Part shown: positions 8,605-19,668 of the stretch, piece after piece
Layout of the letters: every line of letters begins with the position of its first letter
Position numbering within the stretch: position 1 is the first letter of the stretch
NCBI RefSeq assembly: GCF_000013645.1
Contig: NC_007951.1
Span: forward strand, 4,278,001-4,342,000
Reading direction: 5' to 3'
Origin: Paraburkholderia xenovorans LB400
Lineage (GTDB): Bacteria > Pseudomonadota > Gammaproteobacteria > Burkholderiales > Burkholderiaceae
DNA length: 64,000 nt
Notes under the pieces: model-generated
The model's input: the letters and a program-made list of their open reading frames with translations, nothing else
Database searches by the model: none
Told to the model about the DNA's origin: nothing
Program-made: the position numbers and the translations under genes

Positions 8605-9327
8605 CTAATCCGGCAACTCCGCCGCCCCCATCCTCCGAGCAATCACCCGCGAGCGCTGAGCCAAATACGGCGACCCTCTATGCTCATCAAAATACTTAGG
8701 CTGCGGCAACATAACAGCCAACCGAGCCGACTGCGCAGCAGTCAACTTACTGGCCGAGGTCTTGAAATAGTAATGAGCCGCCGCCTCAGCCCCATAAACC
8801 CCATTCCCCCACTCAACGGAGTTGAGATAAATCTCAAAAATGCGTTCCTTATCCATCAAGGTCTCAAGCATCCAGGTAATGATAAGCTCCTGCCCCTTCC
8901 GGATATAACTCTTCTCCCGCGACAAAAACAGATTCCGCGCCAACTGCTGGGTAATCGTCGACCCACCACGAACAATCTTGCCCTTGGCCTTATTCCGCTC
9001 CCAGGCCTGCAAGATAGCGTCCGTCTCATACCCATTGTTATTGACGAAATTCGCATCCTCGGAAGCAATGATCGCGCGCTTCAGATTGCGCGAAATCTGG
9101 TCATACGGCACCCACGTATGCTGCACGGAAAGATCCGGCCGATCCTGCGACAACCGCCATGCGTCCGACCGCATAAACGAGGTGGTCCGCGGATTCACGT
9201 AATTCCACACCGCGATCTGCGCGAAGTAAAACGCCTGCGTCGCCAGCCACGCAATCGCCACTACCGCGCCCAGATAAAACATCCATCGCACCGGACCTGG
9301 CCGGCTCACGCGCCGCGTTGCTGTCAT
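8605..9327 (-). CDS. mtgA: Monofunctional peptidoglycan glycosyltransferase
   Basis: GT51 enzyme that polymerises lipid II into glycan strands at the outer face of the inner membrane; 240 aa, normal for MtgA. Seen: one N-terminal membrane anchor (residues 15-36), catalytic Glu in [37 protein letters not shown], and [20 protein letters not shown]. There is no transpeptidase domain. It follows aroE by 49 bp in the same direction, a common proteobacterial pairing, so it is probably co-transcribed with aroE and the exoribonuclease gene. Confidence 0.95.
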   Translation of the reverse strand: MTATRRVSRPGPVRWMFYLGAVVAIAWLATQAFYFAQIAVWNYVNPRTTSFMRSDAWRLSQDRPDLSVQHTWVPYDQISRNLKRAIIASEDANFVNNNGYETDAILQAWERNKAKGKIVRGGSTITQQLARNLFLSREKSYIRKGQELIITWMLETLMDKERIFEIYLNSVEWGNGVYGAEAAAHYYFKTSASKLTAAQSARLAVMLPQPKYFDEHRGSPYLAQRSRVIARRMGAAELPD

Positions 9328-9376
9328 CGTGCTCGAGATCCTCGTGTCGGTGAATGCGGCAAGGTGATGCGCAACT

Positions 9377-10240
9377 TTATGCGTGCGACGGCGCCGTCAA
9401 CAGCGCCCGCAATTCGGCCAGCACCGGCGCGCCGTCAGGCCGCACGCCGCGCCACACATAAAACGATTCGGCGGCCTGCTCGACCAGCATGCCGAGTCCA
9501 TCTGCACCGCGCGCGCCCAGTTTCCGCGCGTGTTCCATGAACACCGTGGGATGCGCGCCATACATCATGTCGTAAGCGAGTGTGCCGCTGCCGAACGCTC
9601 GGTCGTCGCACTCGGGCAACGACGCGTCCAGGCTCCCCGCCGTGGCGTTCACGATCACGTCATACGCGCCCGCTTCGATCGCCCGCGCGCTGCCGCCGCC
9701 CAGCCGGCACGCGGCGTCGCGCGCGGCCTGCGCGAACTGATCGACCAGCGCTTCGGCCTTCTGCGCGGTGCGATTGATGATGGTCAGCGTATGCGGCGCC
9801 CGCTCCAATATCGGCAGAACCACGCCGCGCGCGGCGCCGCCCGCACCCAGCAACAGAATGCGCGCGCCCTTCAGGGACACGCCGAGATTCACCTCGATAT
9901 CGCGCACGAGACCAAAGCCATCGGTGTTGTCGCCGTAAATACCGTTCGCATCGACGCGCAACGTGTTCACCGCGCCCGCGGCGGCCGCGCGCGGCGACAA
10001 CGTGTCGGCGAACGTACACGCTTCGAGCTTGAACGGCACGGTCACGTTCAGGCCGCGCCCGCCTGCTTCGATGAAAGCCCGCACGGTGGGCACGAACGCA
10101 TCCACCGGCGCGAGCAGGCGGCCATACTCGATAGCCTCGCCGGTCTGCTCGGCAAAGCGGCCGTGAATGAACGGTGACTTGCTGTGGCCGACCGGATTGC
10201 CGATAACCGCGTACCGGTCGAGTGAATCGCCGGCGCTCAT
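9377..10240 (-). CDS. aroE: Shikimate dehydrogenase
   Basis: NADP-dependent reduction of 3-dehydroshikimate to shikimate (aromatic amino acid pathway), 287 aa. Seen: shikimate-binding NPVGHSKSP (residues 14-22) and NVTVPFK with the catalytic Lys. The Rossmann motif [10 protein letters not shown] lies near residue 130, and the basic NRTAQK for NADPH preference follows. The start overlaps the stop of the RNB-domain gene by 4 bp (10237-10240, ATGA), so translation is likely coupled. aroQ of the same pathway is elsewhere in this window (16222). Confidence 0.95.
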   Translation of the reverse strand: MSAGDSLDRYAVIGNPVGHSKSPFIHGRFAEQTGEAIEYGRLLAPVDAFVPTVRAFIEAGGRGLNVTVPFKLEACTFADTLSPRAAAAGAVNTLRVDANGIYGDNTDGFGLVRDIEVNLGVSLKGARILLLGAGGAARGVVLPILERAPHTLTIINRTAQKAEALVDQFAQAARDAACRLGGGSARAIEAGAYDVIVNATAGSLDASLPECDDRAFGSGTLAYDMMYGAHPTVFMEHARKLGARGADGLGMLVEQAAESFYVWRGVRPDGAPVLAELRALLTAPSHA

Positions 10241-12366
10241 CGTCCCGGCTCCGCGACGTGCCGATGCGTGGCGGCATCGCTCGCGCTTTCGCCCTCGCCT
10301 TCGCCATTTGCGGCGTCGTTCGGCGCGGCCGCCGCCTCGCTGCCGTCGAGTTCGGCTTCGGCCTGAGCCTCGGCTTCGCCTTCGGCGCTCTCGTCGGGCG
10401 CGTCGATGATTTCTTCTTCGCTCTCGTCCGCTTCTTCGGCCTCGCTGCCGCTCGTCACGGTCGGCGCGTCGAGTACGTGCAGGAGACGCACGGACGCTTC
10501 GACCGTCAATTCATCGATCGACATCACTTCCATCTGCAAACGCGTGCCGCGTGCGTGCACGCCGAGGCCCGGCACGTGGAGCAGCAGAGGAATCTCTTCG
10601 AGGCGCACCAGATCGCCCTTCACCACCGACGCCACCACCTGCTTCCGGTTCTCCTGCTTCAGCCAGCGCAGACACCAGAAGTACTCCATGCGGCGTTGAT
10701 GATCGGCATACGCGGTGTACGTATCGTCGAACCCTTGCACGACGGCGAACAGGTCGGCGTCTTTCGGCTTGAACGGCGCGGCCAGTTTCGCGGTCACGCC
10801 ATGCTGCACGCAGGCGATCAGTTGCCACTGGTTCACCAGGTCGACATAACGGCGCAGCGGCGACGTGCTCCAAGCGTACTGGGTGACGCCGAGGCCTTCG
10901 TGCGGCGCGGCGTTGGTCTGCATGCGCGTGCGCTTGGGGCCGGTCGGCGCGCCGAATGCGCGCTGCGTGCGATAGATGCCCGGCACGCCGTGGTCGTGCA
11001 GGAACGCGCCCCACGACGAGTTCGCGAGAATCGCCAGCTCGGCGACGATCGTATCGAGCGGCGAACCACGCCGGCGCGGCGTGATCGTGACGTGCTCGCC
11101 TTCCACGTAGAAGTTGAAGTCGGTATTGCGCTGCACTTCGCGGCGCAGCCCATAGCTGGCGCGCGCGGCCTGGCGCTTTTCGAACAGCGCCTGCGCGAAC
11201 GGCCACAGCACGGCAAGGTCTTCCTTGTGCGGATAGTCGCCGGTGCCGGCGGCCAGCGCCTCTTCGGTCACCAGTTCATCGAGCGTGTTGTGGCGCAGAT
11301 TGTTTTTCACGAACACGCGCTCGGCGCGCGTTTCGCTCGCGACGATTTCCTGGGTCTCGCGATTGACGATCACATACAGCGAAAGCGCCGGGCGCAAGCC
11401 GCCTTCGGCCAGCGTGAACGCTTCAACCACGCTGTCGGGCAGCATGGTGATCTTGTCGCCCGGCATATACACGGTGGAGAGGCGCGTGCGCGCGATCGCG
11501 TCGACCTCGTCGCCGCGCTGAATGCCGAGCGCCGGCGCGGCGATATGCACGCCGATCCGCACGCGGCCATCCGCCAGATGCTCGACGGAGAACGCATCGT
11601 CGATTTCGGTGGTGGTGATGTCGTCGATCGAGAACGCCTGCACGTCCGCTTCCGGGAGATCTTCCGGTACGCTGCCAACAGTGACCGGCGGAAAGCCGGT
11701 GCCGTGCGGGAAAAACTCGGAGAGAAATTTCGCTTCGTGCAACGCGCGCGCCGACGGAATGGCGCCGCATTCGAGCATCAGGCGCGCTTGCGAAATGCCG
11801 CGCGCCGCCGCGGCGCCTTCGAGCGCCTTGTATTCGATCGTGTTCTTGTCGGGCCTGGTCAACAGCGCCAGCGCCTTGCTGCCGGTAAAGGCGCCCGGCA
11901 GCCGGCCGGCCTTCAGCTCTTCTTCATAACCGGCCTGCACCAGCGCCTGCTGACGCTTGCGCTCCAGCCCGGCAAGCGCCATTTTCAGTTGCTCCTGCGG
12001 CGCGCGCTGATACATGCCGCGGCCCTTGCGGCGGAAATACACCGGCGACCCATGCAGGCGCAGCACCAGCGCGGCGCGCTCGATCGCGCCGAAGCGTTCG
12101 CCAAAGTACTCGGCGCCGAGCGTGGCGAACGGGAATTCGTCGTCAGGCGCGCATTCCCACAGGAAGTCGAGATCGATCTCCTGCGCGGCGGCGTCGGCCT
12201 GCTGCATGAGCTCGGCCGCGCTCGGCTTGTCGAATTCGATCAGCACATCTTTCGCGCGCACCTTGGTGCGGCGGCCGCCCGGCAACTCGACCTGAAAAGC
12301 GTCGCCCTGGCGCGACAGCACGCTGCCGGCCTTGAAACTGCCCGATTCCTCGAAGAAAACGTTCAC
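10237..12366 (-). CDS. RNB-domain exoribonuclease (RNase II/R family)
   Basis: 3'-5' exoribonuclease, 709 aa. The RNB catalytic centre is visible (SIDDITTTEIDDAF, carrying the clustered metal-binding Asp residues), together with YMPGDKITMLP and the late motif STSPLRRYVDLVNQW. The C-terminus after the S1-like part (about residue 630 onward) is a very acidic, Ala/Glu-rich tail of about 80 residues not found in E. coli RNase II. Start is the GTG at 12366, preceded by GAGAG. Length is between RNase II (644) and RNase R (813), so I leave the symbol open. Confidence 0.9.
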   Translation of the reverse strand: MNVFFEESGSFKAGSVLSRQGDAFQVELPGGRRTKVRAKDVLIEFDKPSAAELMQQADAAAQEIDLDFLWECAPDDEFPFATLGAEYFGERFGAIERAALVLRLHGSPVYFRRKGRGMYQRAPQEQLKMALAGLERKRQQALVQAGYEEELKAGRLPGAFTGSKALALLTRPDKNTIEYKALEGAAAARGISQARLMLECGAIPSARALHEAKFLSEFFPHGTGFPPVTVGSVPEDLPEADVQAFSIDDITTTEIDDAFSVEHLADGRVRIGVHIAAPALGIQRGDEVDAIARTRLSTVYMPGDKITMLPDSVVEAFTLAEGGLRPALSLYVIVNRETQEIVASETRAERVFVKNNLRHNTLDELVTEEALAAGTGDYPHKEDLAVLWPFAQALFEKRQAARASYGLRREVQRNTDFNFYVEGEHVTITPRRRGSPLDTIVAELAILANSSWGAFLHDHGVPGIYRTQRAFGAPTGPKRTRMQTNAAPHEGLGVTQYAWSTSPLRRYVDLVNQWQLIACVQHGVTAKLAAPFKPKDADLFAVVQGFDDTYTAYADHQRRMEYFWCLRWLKQENRKQVVASVVKGDLVRLEEIPLLLHVPGLGVHARGTRLQMEVMSIDELTVEASVRLLHVLDAPTVTSGSEAEEADESEEEIIDAPDESAEGEAEAQAEAELDGSEAAAAPNDAANGEGEGESASDAATHRHVAEPGR

Positions 12367-12541
12367 TCAATACTCTCGTTCTGACTTGCATCTGCCGGCG
12401 CGCCCGATCTTGCTCAGCGATCGGTCACTGCGTGCGCGGCACGGCAACGTGTTCGTGGTAGTGGATCCGCGGCGCGATACGCGCGCGCCGGCGGCATGGA
12501 TCTGATGCGCGGCTAATGCCTCGCTGCCGCAATGCCCGGCC

Positions 12542-13144
12542 TCAGGCGGCTTCGCGCGGCGCCGGCGGCTCGACGTCTTCCGCGTCGCAAAAAGCCAGCA
12601 CTTCGTCGACGTATTGCGCGAACTCGCTGATCGCGTGGTCACTCCCTTCGATCAGCGTAGTGCGCGCGCCGGGATAGTGCGCGAGCATTTCGCGGTAGTC
12701 GAGCACTTCGTCGCCGGTGGCGGCCATCAAATAATAGCGTTCGGGCCGCGTGATCGACGCGACGCCGAGCTCGCGCAGCTCATCCAGATGATGCGGCTCG
12801 ACGACGATGCTGCCGCCGCCGTGCCACAACGGCTGCTCGCCGAGATAGGCGCTCAGATCGCGCTGCGGCACGACCGCCGGGTTCAGCAGCACCGCCGGCC
12901 AGCCGTGTTTCTCGGCCAGATAGGTGGCGAAGTAGCCGCCCAGCGAACTGCCAATCAGCGTGACGTTTTTCGGCTTCGCGGCGGCCACCAGCGATTCGGC
13001 GAGCGCCACCGTCTCGAACGGCGAAACCGGCAGCATGGGGCAGCACCATTCGTCGCTGCGGCCGAGTTCGACAAGCCGTGCCGCCAGCACGCGCGCCTTG
13101 AACGAATTGGGTGACGAGCGGAAACCGTGCAGATAAAGGATCAC
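12542..13144 (-). CDS. YqiA/UPF0227-like alpha/beta-hydrolase
   Basis: Small esterase-like hydrolase, 200 aa. Seen: the oxyanion region YLHGFRSSP at the N-terminus, nucleophile elbow GSSLGGY (GxSxGG), a possible acid residue in ATGDEVLDY, and the His in EGSDHAISEF. All are in YqiA order. The physiological substrate is unknown; E. coli YqiA hydrolyses short-chain esters. It overlaps mpl by 4 bp (13141-13144, ATGA) and is followed by a 175-bp gap to the RNB gene in which I see no gene. Confidence 0.88.
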   Translation of the reverse strand: MILYLHGFRSSPNSFKARVLAARLVELGRSDEWCCPMLPVSPFETVALAESLVAAAKPKNVTLIGSSLGGYFATYLAEKHGWPAVLLNPAVVPQRDLSAYLGEQPLWHGGGSIVVEPHHLDELRELGVASITRPERYYLMAATGDEVLDYREMLAHYPGARTTLIEGSDHAISEFAQYVDEVLAFCDAEDVEPPAPREAA

Positions 13145-14535
13145 GAAGTGCCTCGCGCGGAAAGAGCATCGAGCAGTTTCTGATGCACGCCGCCGAAGCC
13201 GCCGTTGCTCATCACCAGAATCTGGTCGCCGGGGCGCGCTGTGTGAACTACCGCTTTGACCAGCGCGTCGAGATTGTCGAAAGCCTGCGCCTTGCCGCCG
13301 AGCGGCGCGAGCGCTTCGCCGAGATTCCAGCCGAGCGCGTCGCGGCCGGTCGGCGCGCCGTAGCCGAAGACGAGATCGGCGTCGGCAAGGCTGGCCGGCA
13401 ACTGCGCTTTCATCACACCAAGCTTCATGGTATTGGAGCGCGGTTCCAGTACGGCGAGAATGCGCGTGTTGTCGCGGCCCACGCGGGCGCGCAGCCCGGC
13501 CAGGGTGGTCTCGATGGCGGTGGGATGATGGGCGAAGTCGTCATAGACGGTGACGCCGTCGACGCTGCCGCGCACCTCCATGCGGCGCTTGACGTTGCGA
13601 AAGCTCGCCAGCGACCGGGCGGCTTGCGCCGGCGGCACGCCGACATGGCGCGCGGCGGCGATCGCGGCCAGCGCGTTCATGCGGTTGTGCTCGCCTTGCA
13701 CTTGCCACTCGACCGCGCCGACGCGCTCACTGTTGTGATAGACGGCGAAACGCTCGTCGACCGGCACGCCGTCTTCGGCCGGCAGTGTTTCCCAGCCGCC
13801 CTGCACGCCGAAGCGCTCCACTTCGCTCCAGCAACCGCGCGTCAGCACGCGCTCGAGCGCGTCTTCACGGCCGTTCGTCACGATCCGGCCAATGCCCGGC
13901 ACGGTGCGGATCAGGTGGTGGAACTGAGTTTCGATCGCGGCCAGATCGGGGAAAATATCCGCGTGATCGAATTCGAGGTTGTTCAGCACGGCGGTTTTGG
14001 GCCGGTAGTGGACGAACTTCGAGCGCTTATCGAAAAAGGCCGTGTCGTATTCGTCGGCTTCGATCACGAAGAAGCTGGAATCGGTCAGCCGGGCCGACAC
14101 GCCGAAATTCAGCGGCACACCGCCGATCAGGAAGCCCGGATTGAGGCCGGCGTCTTCGAGCAGCCATGTCAGCATGGAGCTGGTGGTCGTCTTGCCGTGC
14201 GTGCCGGCCACCGCCAGCACCCATTTGCCGTTCAGCACATGCTCGCCGAGCCATTGCGGACCGGAGGTATACGGCAGGCCGCGGTCGAGAATGGCCTCCA
14301 TCAGCGGGTTGCCGCGTGAGACCACGTTGCCGATCACGAACAGATCCGCGTTCAGACCGTTCAGCTGGTCCGCGTCGTAACCTTCGATCAGACCAATGCC
14401 TTGCGCCTCCAGCTGCGTGCTCATGGGCGGATAGACGCCGGCGTCGCAACCCGTCACGGTGTGGCCCGCGCCGCGCGCGAGGACCGCGAGACCGCCCATG
14501 AACGTGCCGCAAATACCGAGGATGTGGATGTGCAT
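13141..14535 (-). CDS. mpl: Murein tripeptide ligase Mpl
   Basis: UDP-N-acetylmuramate:L-alanyl-gamma-D-glutamyl-meso-diaminopimelate ligase, which recycles cell-wall tripeptide released by AmpD-type amidases. 464 aa. Seen: N-terminal Rossmann-like start HIHILGICGTFMGG, ATP loop [15 protein letters not shown] near residue 110, EADEYDTAFFD, and the C-terminal ligase domain (VYDDFAHHPTAIE). The GICGTFMGG start distinguishes it from MurC (GIGGVGMSG; the true MurC is at 62439). An ampD gene at 29813 belongs to the same recycling pathway. Confidence 0.95.
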   Translation of the reverse strand: MHIHILGICGTFMGGLAVLARGAGHTVTGCDAGVYPPMSTQLEAQGIGLIEGYDADQLNGLNADLFVIGNVVSRGNPLMEAILDRGLPYTSGPQWLGEHVLNGKWVLAVAGTHGKTTTSSMLTWLLEDAGLNPGFLIGGVPLNFGVSARLTDSSFFVIEADEYDTAFFDKRSKFVHYRPKTAVLNNLEFDHADIFPDLAAIETQFHHLIRTVPGIGRIVTNGREDALERVLTRGCWSEVERFGVQGGWETLPAEDGVPVDERFAVYHNSERVGAVEWQVQGEHNRMNALAAIAAARHVGVPPAQAARSLASFRNVKRRMEVRGSVDGVTVYDDFAHHPTAIETTLAGLRARVGRDNTRILAVLEPRSNTMKLGVMKAQLPASLADADLVFGYGAPTGRDALGWNLGEALAPLGGKAQAFDNLDALVKAVVHTARPGDQILVMSNGGFGGVHQKLLDALSARGTS

Positions 14536-14554
14536 AAGCCTGTCGTGCCGCGCG

Positions 14555-14665
14555 GGCGTTTTTCCTGGAAGGGCCCCCTAACCTGCCGCTTCGCGCCAGG
14601 CCCCCGAGGGGGCAAGAAAACCTGGGGCGGCCCGGCGTTTTCCTGAGAGGGATGGGAGCGCAGAA
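14555..14665. repeat. GC-rich intergenic repeat between divergent genes
   Basis: Between mpl (minus) and the next plus-strand gene. It contains the hairpin GCCCCC-GA-GGGGGC (14609-14622) and two imperfect direct copies of GCGTTTTTCCTGGAAGGG-like sequence (about 14556-14573 and 14635-14650). It looks like a small intergenic repeat unit rather than a gene. The promoters for both divergent genes should lie in or beside it, and none is obvious. Confidence 0.4.
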
Positions 14666-14814
14666 GAGCGGCCGAAACGACCGTCTGCAAAGGACGCTAT
14701 TGTAACCGACGCCTCCGGATCGCCCTACGAACGCCTGGTCCGCGCGATCCTTGGCCCGACGCGCGCTGCGACCCGCCAGGAAAGGCCGCCATCATTCTCT
14801 AGTATGATCGGGGG

Positions 14815-15468
14815 ATGGTTCGCAAATCACACTTCGATCCGCAGCGCGTGCGTGAGGAAATCGCCATCGCGGCTGCGCGCATGATCGCCGAAGACGGTCT
14901 GGATTACGCCACGGCGAAGCGCAAAGCGGCCCGGCAGGTTGTCGGCGAGAGCCGGGTTGCCGGCGAATGGCTGCCGGATAACGACCAGATCGAAGAAGAA
15001 ATCCGGGAATATCAGTCGCTGTTTCAGGGCGACAGCCAGCCTGCGCTGTTACGCCGGCTGCGCTGTATCGCCGTCGACTGGATGGAGCGGCTCGCGCCGT
15101 TCAACCCCTATCTGACCGGCGCGGTGCTCGGCGGCACCGCCGGCGAACACTCGGACATTCACCTTCAGGTGTTCTGCGACAATCCGAAAGAAGTCGCAAT
15201 CTACTTTCTGAACGCGAACATCCAGTACGACGTCTCGGAAACGCGGCATTTTGCCGGCCGCGGCTACGTCGAAACGCTCAGCTTCCTGTGGCGCCCCACT
15301 AACGAAGGGCGCGACGCGGAGCCGGTCGGCGTGCACGTCGCGCTCTACGAAACGGATGACCTGCGCGGCGCGGTACGCGCCGACACGCGCGGCCGCACGG
15401 CGCGCGCGAACCTGCAGGCCGTTCAGACGCTGCTCGATAGCAGCGGCGTCGCTCCCTCAACCAACTAG
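14815..15468 (+). CDS. Conserved unknown with nucleotidyltransferase-like motif
   Basis: 217 aa, no assigned function. The N-terminal 60 residues are helical (REEIAIAAARMIAEDGLDYATAKRKAARQ). The middle has GAVLGGTAGEHSDIHLQVF, which resembles the GG/GS...SDIDL signature of the nucleotidyltransferase fold, but the second acidic residue is replaced (DIH rather than DxD). Possible later strands are VGVHVALYETDDL. The helical head is reminiscent of a small DNA-binding or cap domain. It lies 10 bp before a thioredoxin gene in the same direction. Function unknown; a degenerate nucleotidyltransferase is my inference. Confidence 0.8.
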   Translation: MVRKSHFDPQRVREEIAIAAARMIAEDGLDYATAKRKAARQVVGESRVAGEWLPDNDQIEEEIREYQSLFQGDSQPALLRRLRCIAVDWMERLAPFNPYLTGAVLGGTAGEHSDIHLQVFCDNPKEVAIYFLNANIQYDVSETRHFAGRGYVETLSFLWRPTNEGRDAEPVGVHVALYETDDLRGAVRADTRGRTARANLQAVQTLLDSSGVAPSTN

Positions 15469-15478
15469 ACTGACCAGG

Positions 15479-16027
15479 ATGAATATGAGACGGATTCTGG
15501 CGGGTGCGCTTATCGCCATCGTCGCTGCGGGCGGCGGGGTGCTGGCGAACCACTGGCTGAACGGCGGCGCCGAAGTGGCGCATGCATCGCAACCGGCCTC
15601 GGCCGAAAGCGCGGTCGCCCAACTGTGGACCGAGCCGGTGACCACGGTGGACGGCAAGCCGCAGACGCTAAGTTTGCTTAAAGGACACCCAATCGTCGTC
15701 AACTTCTGGGCCTCGTGGTGCGGGCCCTGCGTGGAAGAAATGCCCGCGCTGTCGCAGCTTCAGCGCGATTACGCGAAAAAAGGCATCCAGTTCGTCGGAC
15801 TTGGCGTCGATTCGGATAAAAACGTGCAGGCGTTCCTGCAAAAAGTGAAAGTAGCGTACCCGGTCTATGTGACCGGCTTCGGCGGCGCCGACCTCGCGCG
15901 TGCGTTCGGCAATACAGCGGGCGGCCTGCCCTTCACCGTGGTAATCGACGCAAAAGGCAACATTCGCTCGACAAAATTAGGACAAATCGACCCGCAAGCG
16001 CTGAAACAGACGCTCGACGCGCTTTAA
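15479..16027 (+). CDS. TlpA/ResA-like thioredoxin, membrane-anchored
   Basis: Thiol-disulfide oxidoreductase acting in the periplasm, 182 aa. The N-terminus (MNMRRILAGALIAIVAAGGG) is a signal anchor. The thioredoxin fold follows with active site NFWASWCGPCVEEMP (CGPC) and the cis-Pro region GGLPFTVVID. ATG 15479 is preceded by CCAGG; an ATG two codons on (15485) is also possible. TlpA-like proteins reduce periplasmic cysteines, often for cytochrome c maturation. The partner cannot be read from context here; the upstream neighbour is of unknown function. Confidence 0.88.
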   Translation: MNMRRILAGALIAIVAAGGGVLANHWLNGGAEVAHASQPASAESAVAQLWTEPVTTVDGKPQTLSLLKGHPIVVNFWASWCGPCVEEMPALSQLQRDYAKKGIQFVGLGVDSDKNVQAFLQKVKVAYPVYVTGFGGADLARAFGNTAGGLPFTVVIDAKGNIRSTKLGQIDPQALKQTLDAL

Positions 16028-16221
16028 ATTTCACATTCTTTTGACACTCACTTACCTGCCGAACGCGGAAAAATGCGCGCAAATCGCGCGGATTTGAGAG
16101 AAGATGAGCGCCCACGGCGGCGGCAAAACGGTGCCGCAACCGATCCGTACGCGCGGGAAACTAGACAAGTTTCTCTAATCAGCGCTAAAGTGCGCCCAAT
16201 TCCACGGAAAAAGAAGCGACC

Positions 16222-16677
16222 ATGACGCGACTGCTGGTACTGCACGGACCCAACCTCAACCTTCTCGGCACCCGGGAACCCGAGGTCTACGGTCGCGTGA
16301 CCTTGCCGCAGATCGATCAGGCGCTGGCGGACCGCGCAGCGGACGCAGGTGTCGAACTCGCGTCGTTCCAGAGCAATCATGAAGGCGCTCTGGTGGATCG
16401 CATCCAATCCGCGCGGACTGAAAACACCGATTTCATATTGATCAATCCCGCCGCGTACACGCACACCAGCGTGGCCATTCGGGACGCACTGGCGGGGGTC
16501 GGCATCCCGTTCGTCGAGATTCATCTGTCGAACGTGCATCGTCGCGAACCGTTCCGGCATCATTCGTATTTCTCCGACCAGGCGGAGGGCGTGATCTGCG
16601 GCCTCGGCTGGAAGGGCTATCTGTACGCGCTCGAATTCGCGCTCGACCGGCTCTGCGCCGGCTCGTCGCGCGGCTGA
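16222..16677 (+). CDS. aroQ: 3-dehydroquinate dehydratase, type II
   Basis: Dehydrates 3-dehydroquinate to 3-dehydroshikimate in the shikimate pathway; 151 aa, the usual dodecameric type II size. Seen: [19 protein letters not shown] with the catalytic Tyr at its end, [10 protein letters not shown], and the active-site His in [17 protein letters not shown] 194-bp gap upstream should hold the promoter. It lies 69 bp before accB, a very common aroQ-accB-accC order in proteobacteria. Confidence 0.96.
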   Translation: MTRLLVLHGPNLNLLGTREPEVYGRVTLPQIDQALADRAADAGVELASFQSNHEGALVDRIQSARTENTDFILINPAAYTHTSVAIRDALAGVGIPFVEIHLSNVHRREPFRHHSYFSDQAEGVICGLGWKGYLYALEFALDRLCAGSSRG

Positions 16678-16746
16678 TTCCAAACACGTCTAATTTGCGC
16701 CGGCCGCGCACGCGCCGGCACTTTACGCATTGAAAGGGGCTTCCTG

Positions 16747-17217
16747 ATGGATCTACGTAAACTGAAAACTCTGATCGACCTCGTCTCGGAGTCCGGTATT
16801 TCCGAACTCGAAGTGACCGAGGGCGAAGGCAAGGTTCGCATCGTCAAGAATGCGCCGCCGGTTTACGTGCAACCGTCCGCCTCGTATGCACCGCAATACG
16901 CGCAGCCGCTGCCGGCCGCCGGCGGCGAAGCGCCGGCCGCTGCCGCAGCCGCACCGGCTACGCCGGCCGCCGCCGCGCCGCAAGGCCATGTGGTGACTTC
17001 GCCGATGGTCGGCACCTTCTACCGCGCGCCGTCGCCGGGCGCCGAGCCGTTCGTCCAGGTGGGCGACACGGTCAAGGAAGGCCAGACGATCTGCATCATC
17101 GAAGCCATGAAGCTGCTCAACGAAATCGAGTCGGACAAGTCCGGCGTGGTGAAGGAAATCCTCGTCGAAAACGGCCAGGCGGTCGAGTACGGCCAACCGC
17201 TGTTCGTGGTCGGCTGA
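16747..17217 (+). CDS. accB: Biotin carboxyl carrier protein of acetyl-CoA carboxylase
   Basis: Carries biotin between the carboxylase and transferase parts of acetyl-CoA carboxylase (first step of fatty-acid synthesis). 156 aa. The N-terminal domain ([20 protein letters not shown]) is followed by an Ala/Pro-rich flexible linker (residues 55-80). The biotinyl domain then has [10 protein letters not shown], with the biotinylated Lys at residue 122. AAAGGGG lies before the ATG. 129 bp precede accC; both are expected to be co-transcribed. Confidence 0.97.
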   Translation: MDLRKLKTLIDLVSESGISELEVTEGEGKVRIVKNAPPVYVQPSASYAPQYAQPLPAAGGEAPAAAAAAPATPAAAAPQGHVVTSPMVGTFYRAPSPGAEPFVQVGDTVKEGQTICIIEAMKLLNEIESDKSGVVKEILVENGQAVEYGQPLFVVG

Positions 17218-17346
17218 CGCGGCACGCCCAGCGCTCAGTTCTGCGCATGCCGCCCGCGCGCCCGCTATCCAGGGCGCGCGACCGATCCTCTGAGGCAGCC
17301 GGCGTTGTGATCAACCCGGCGCCCATTGATGAGTCGAAAACCCGCT

Positions 17347-18714
<1,368 letters not shown>

Positions 18715-18717
18715 CTC

Positions 18718-19620
18718 ATGAGCTACCGGGAACTGATCGCCGAACTGGCACGCGAGCACGCGGAGGAGTTCTCCGACGCGCTGCTCGAGTTGGGCGCGTT
18801 GTCCGTATCGGTCGAAGACGCGGACGCCGACACGCCCGACGAGCAGCCGTTGTTCGGCGAGCCCGGTCTCACGCCGGATCGCACGGCATGGCAGCGTTCG
18901 CGCGTGATCGCGCTGCTCGCGCCGGAGCACGAGCCGGCGGTATTGCTGACCGCCGCGGCCAATGAAATCGGCCTGGAAGCAGCGCCTTCGTTCACCGTGC
19001 GTGAAGTCGAAGAGCAGGACTGGGTGCGGCTCACGCAGTCGCAGTTCGATCCGATCAAGATCGGCGAGCGCATCTGGGTCGTGCCGTCGTGGCACGATGC
19101 GCCGGACCCGGAAGCACTCGTGCTGGAACTCGATCCGGGACTCGCTTTCGGCACCGGCAGCCATCCCACCACGCGGCTTTGCATGGAATGGCTGGAGCAA
19201 TCGGTGCAGCCCGGGCAGTCCGTGCTCGATTACGGCTGCGGCTCCGGCATTCTCGCGATCCTCGCGAAGAAGTGCGGCGCCGATCCGGTGTACGGCATCG
19301 ACATCGACCCGCAAGCGGTGGAGTCGGCGCGTCATAACAGCGAGCGCAATCGCGCGGAAGTCACGTACGGTTTGCCCGACGCATGTCCCACCGGCGAGTT
19401 CGATATCGTAGTCGCCAATATCCTGTCCAATCCGCTCAAGCTGATGGCGTCGATGCTCTCGTCGAAGGTCAAGCCGGGTGGCCGGATCGCGCTGTCGGGC
19501 ATTCTGGCGCGGCAGGCGGACGAAGTCGCACAGGTCTACGCACGATGGATCGACATCAGCGTCTGGCGCGAACACGAAGGTTGGGTATGTCTGTCGGGAA
19601 CGCGTCGCGAAAGCCATTAG
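18718..19620 (+). CDS. prmA: Ribosomal protein L11 methyltransferase
   Basis: SAM-dependent trimethylation of L11. 300 aa. Seen: [19 protein letters not shown]-binding [12 protein letters not shown] near residue 170, the GIDIDPQAV acidic loop, and the catalytic [10 protein letters not shown] motif. It starts 3 bp after accC and is followed by the DUF3426 gene, so accB-accC-prmA-DUF3426 looks like one operon. This arrangement is common in Burkholderia relatives. Confidence 0.95.
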   Translation: MSYRELIAELAREHAEEFSDALLELGALSVSVEDADADTPDEQPLFGEPGLTPDRTAWQRSRVIALLAPEHEPAVLLTAAANEIGLEAAPSFTVREVEEQDWVRLTQSQFDPIKIGERIWVVPSWHDAPDPEALVLELDPGLAFGTGSHPTTRLCMEWLEQSVQPGQSVLDYGCGSGILAILAKKCGADPVYGIDIDPQAVESARHNSERNRAEVTYGLPDACPTGEFDIVVANILSNPLKLMASMLSSKVKPGGRIALSGILARQADEVAQVYARWIDISVWREHEGWVCLSGTRRESH

Positions 19621-19668
19621 AATAAGGCGTATTGTCCAACCAACGGCCTTTCGGCTCATCGGCTCAAT

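Noticed and set aside
14815-15468. Annotation as UDP-N-acetylmuramate--alanine ligase
   Set aside because: It lacks the GKTTT ATP loop and all Mur ligase domains; the real Mur ligases are at 13141 and 62439.
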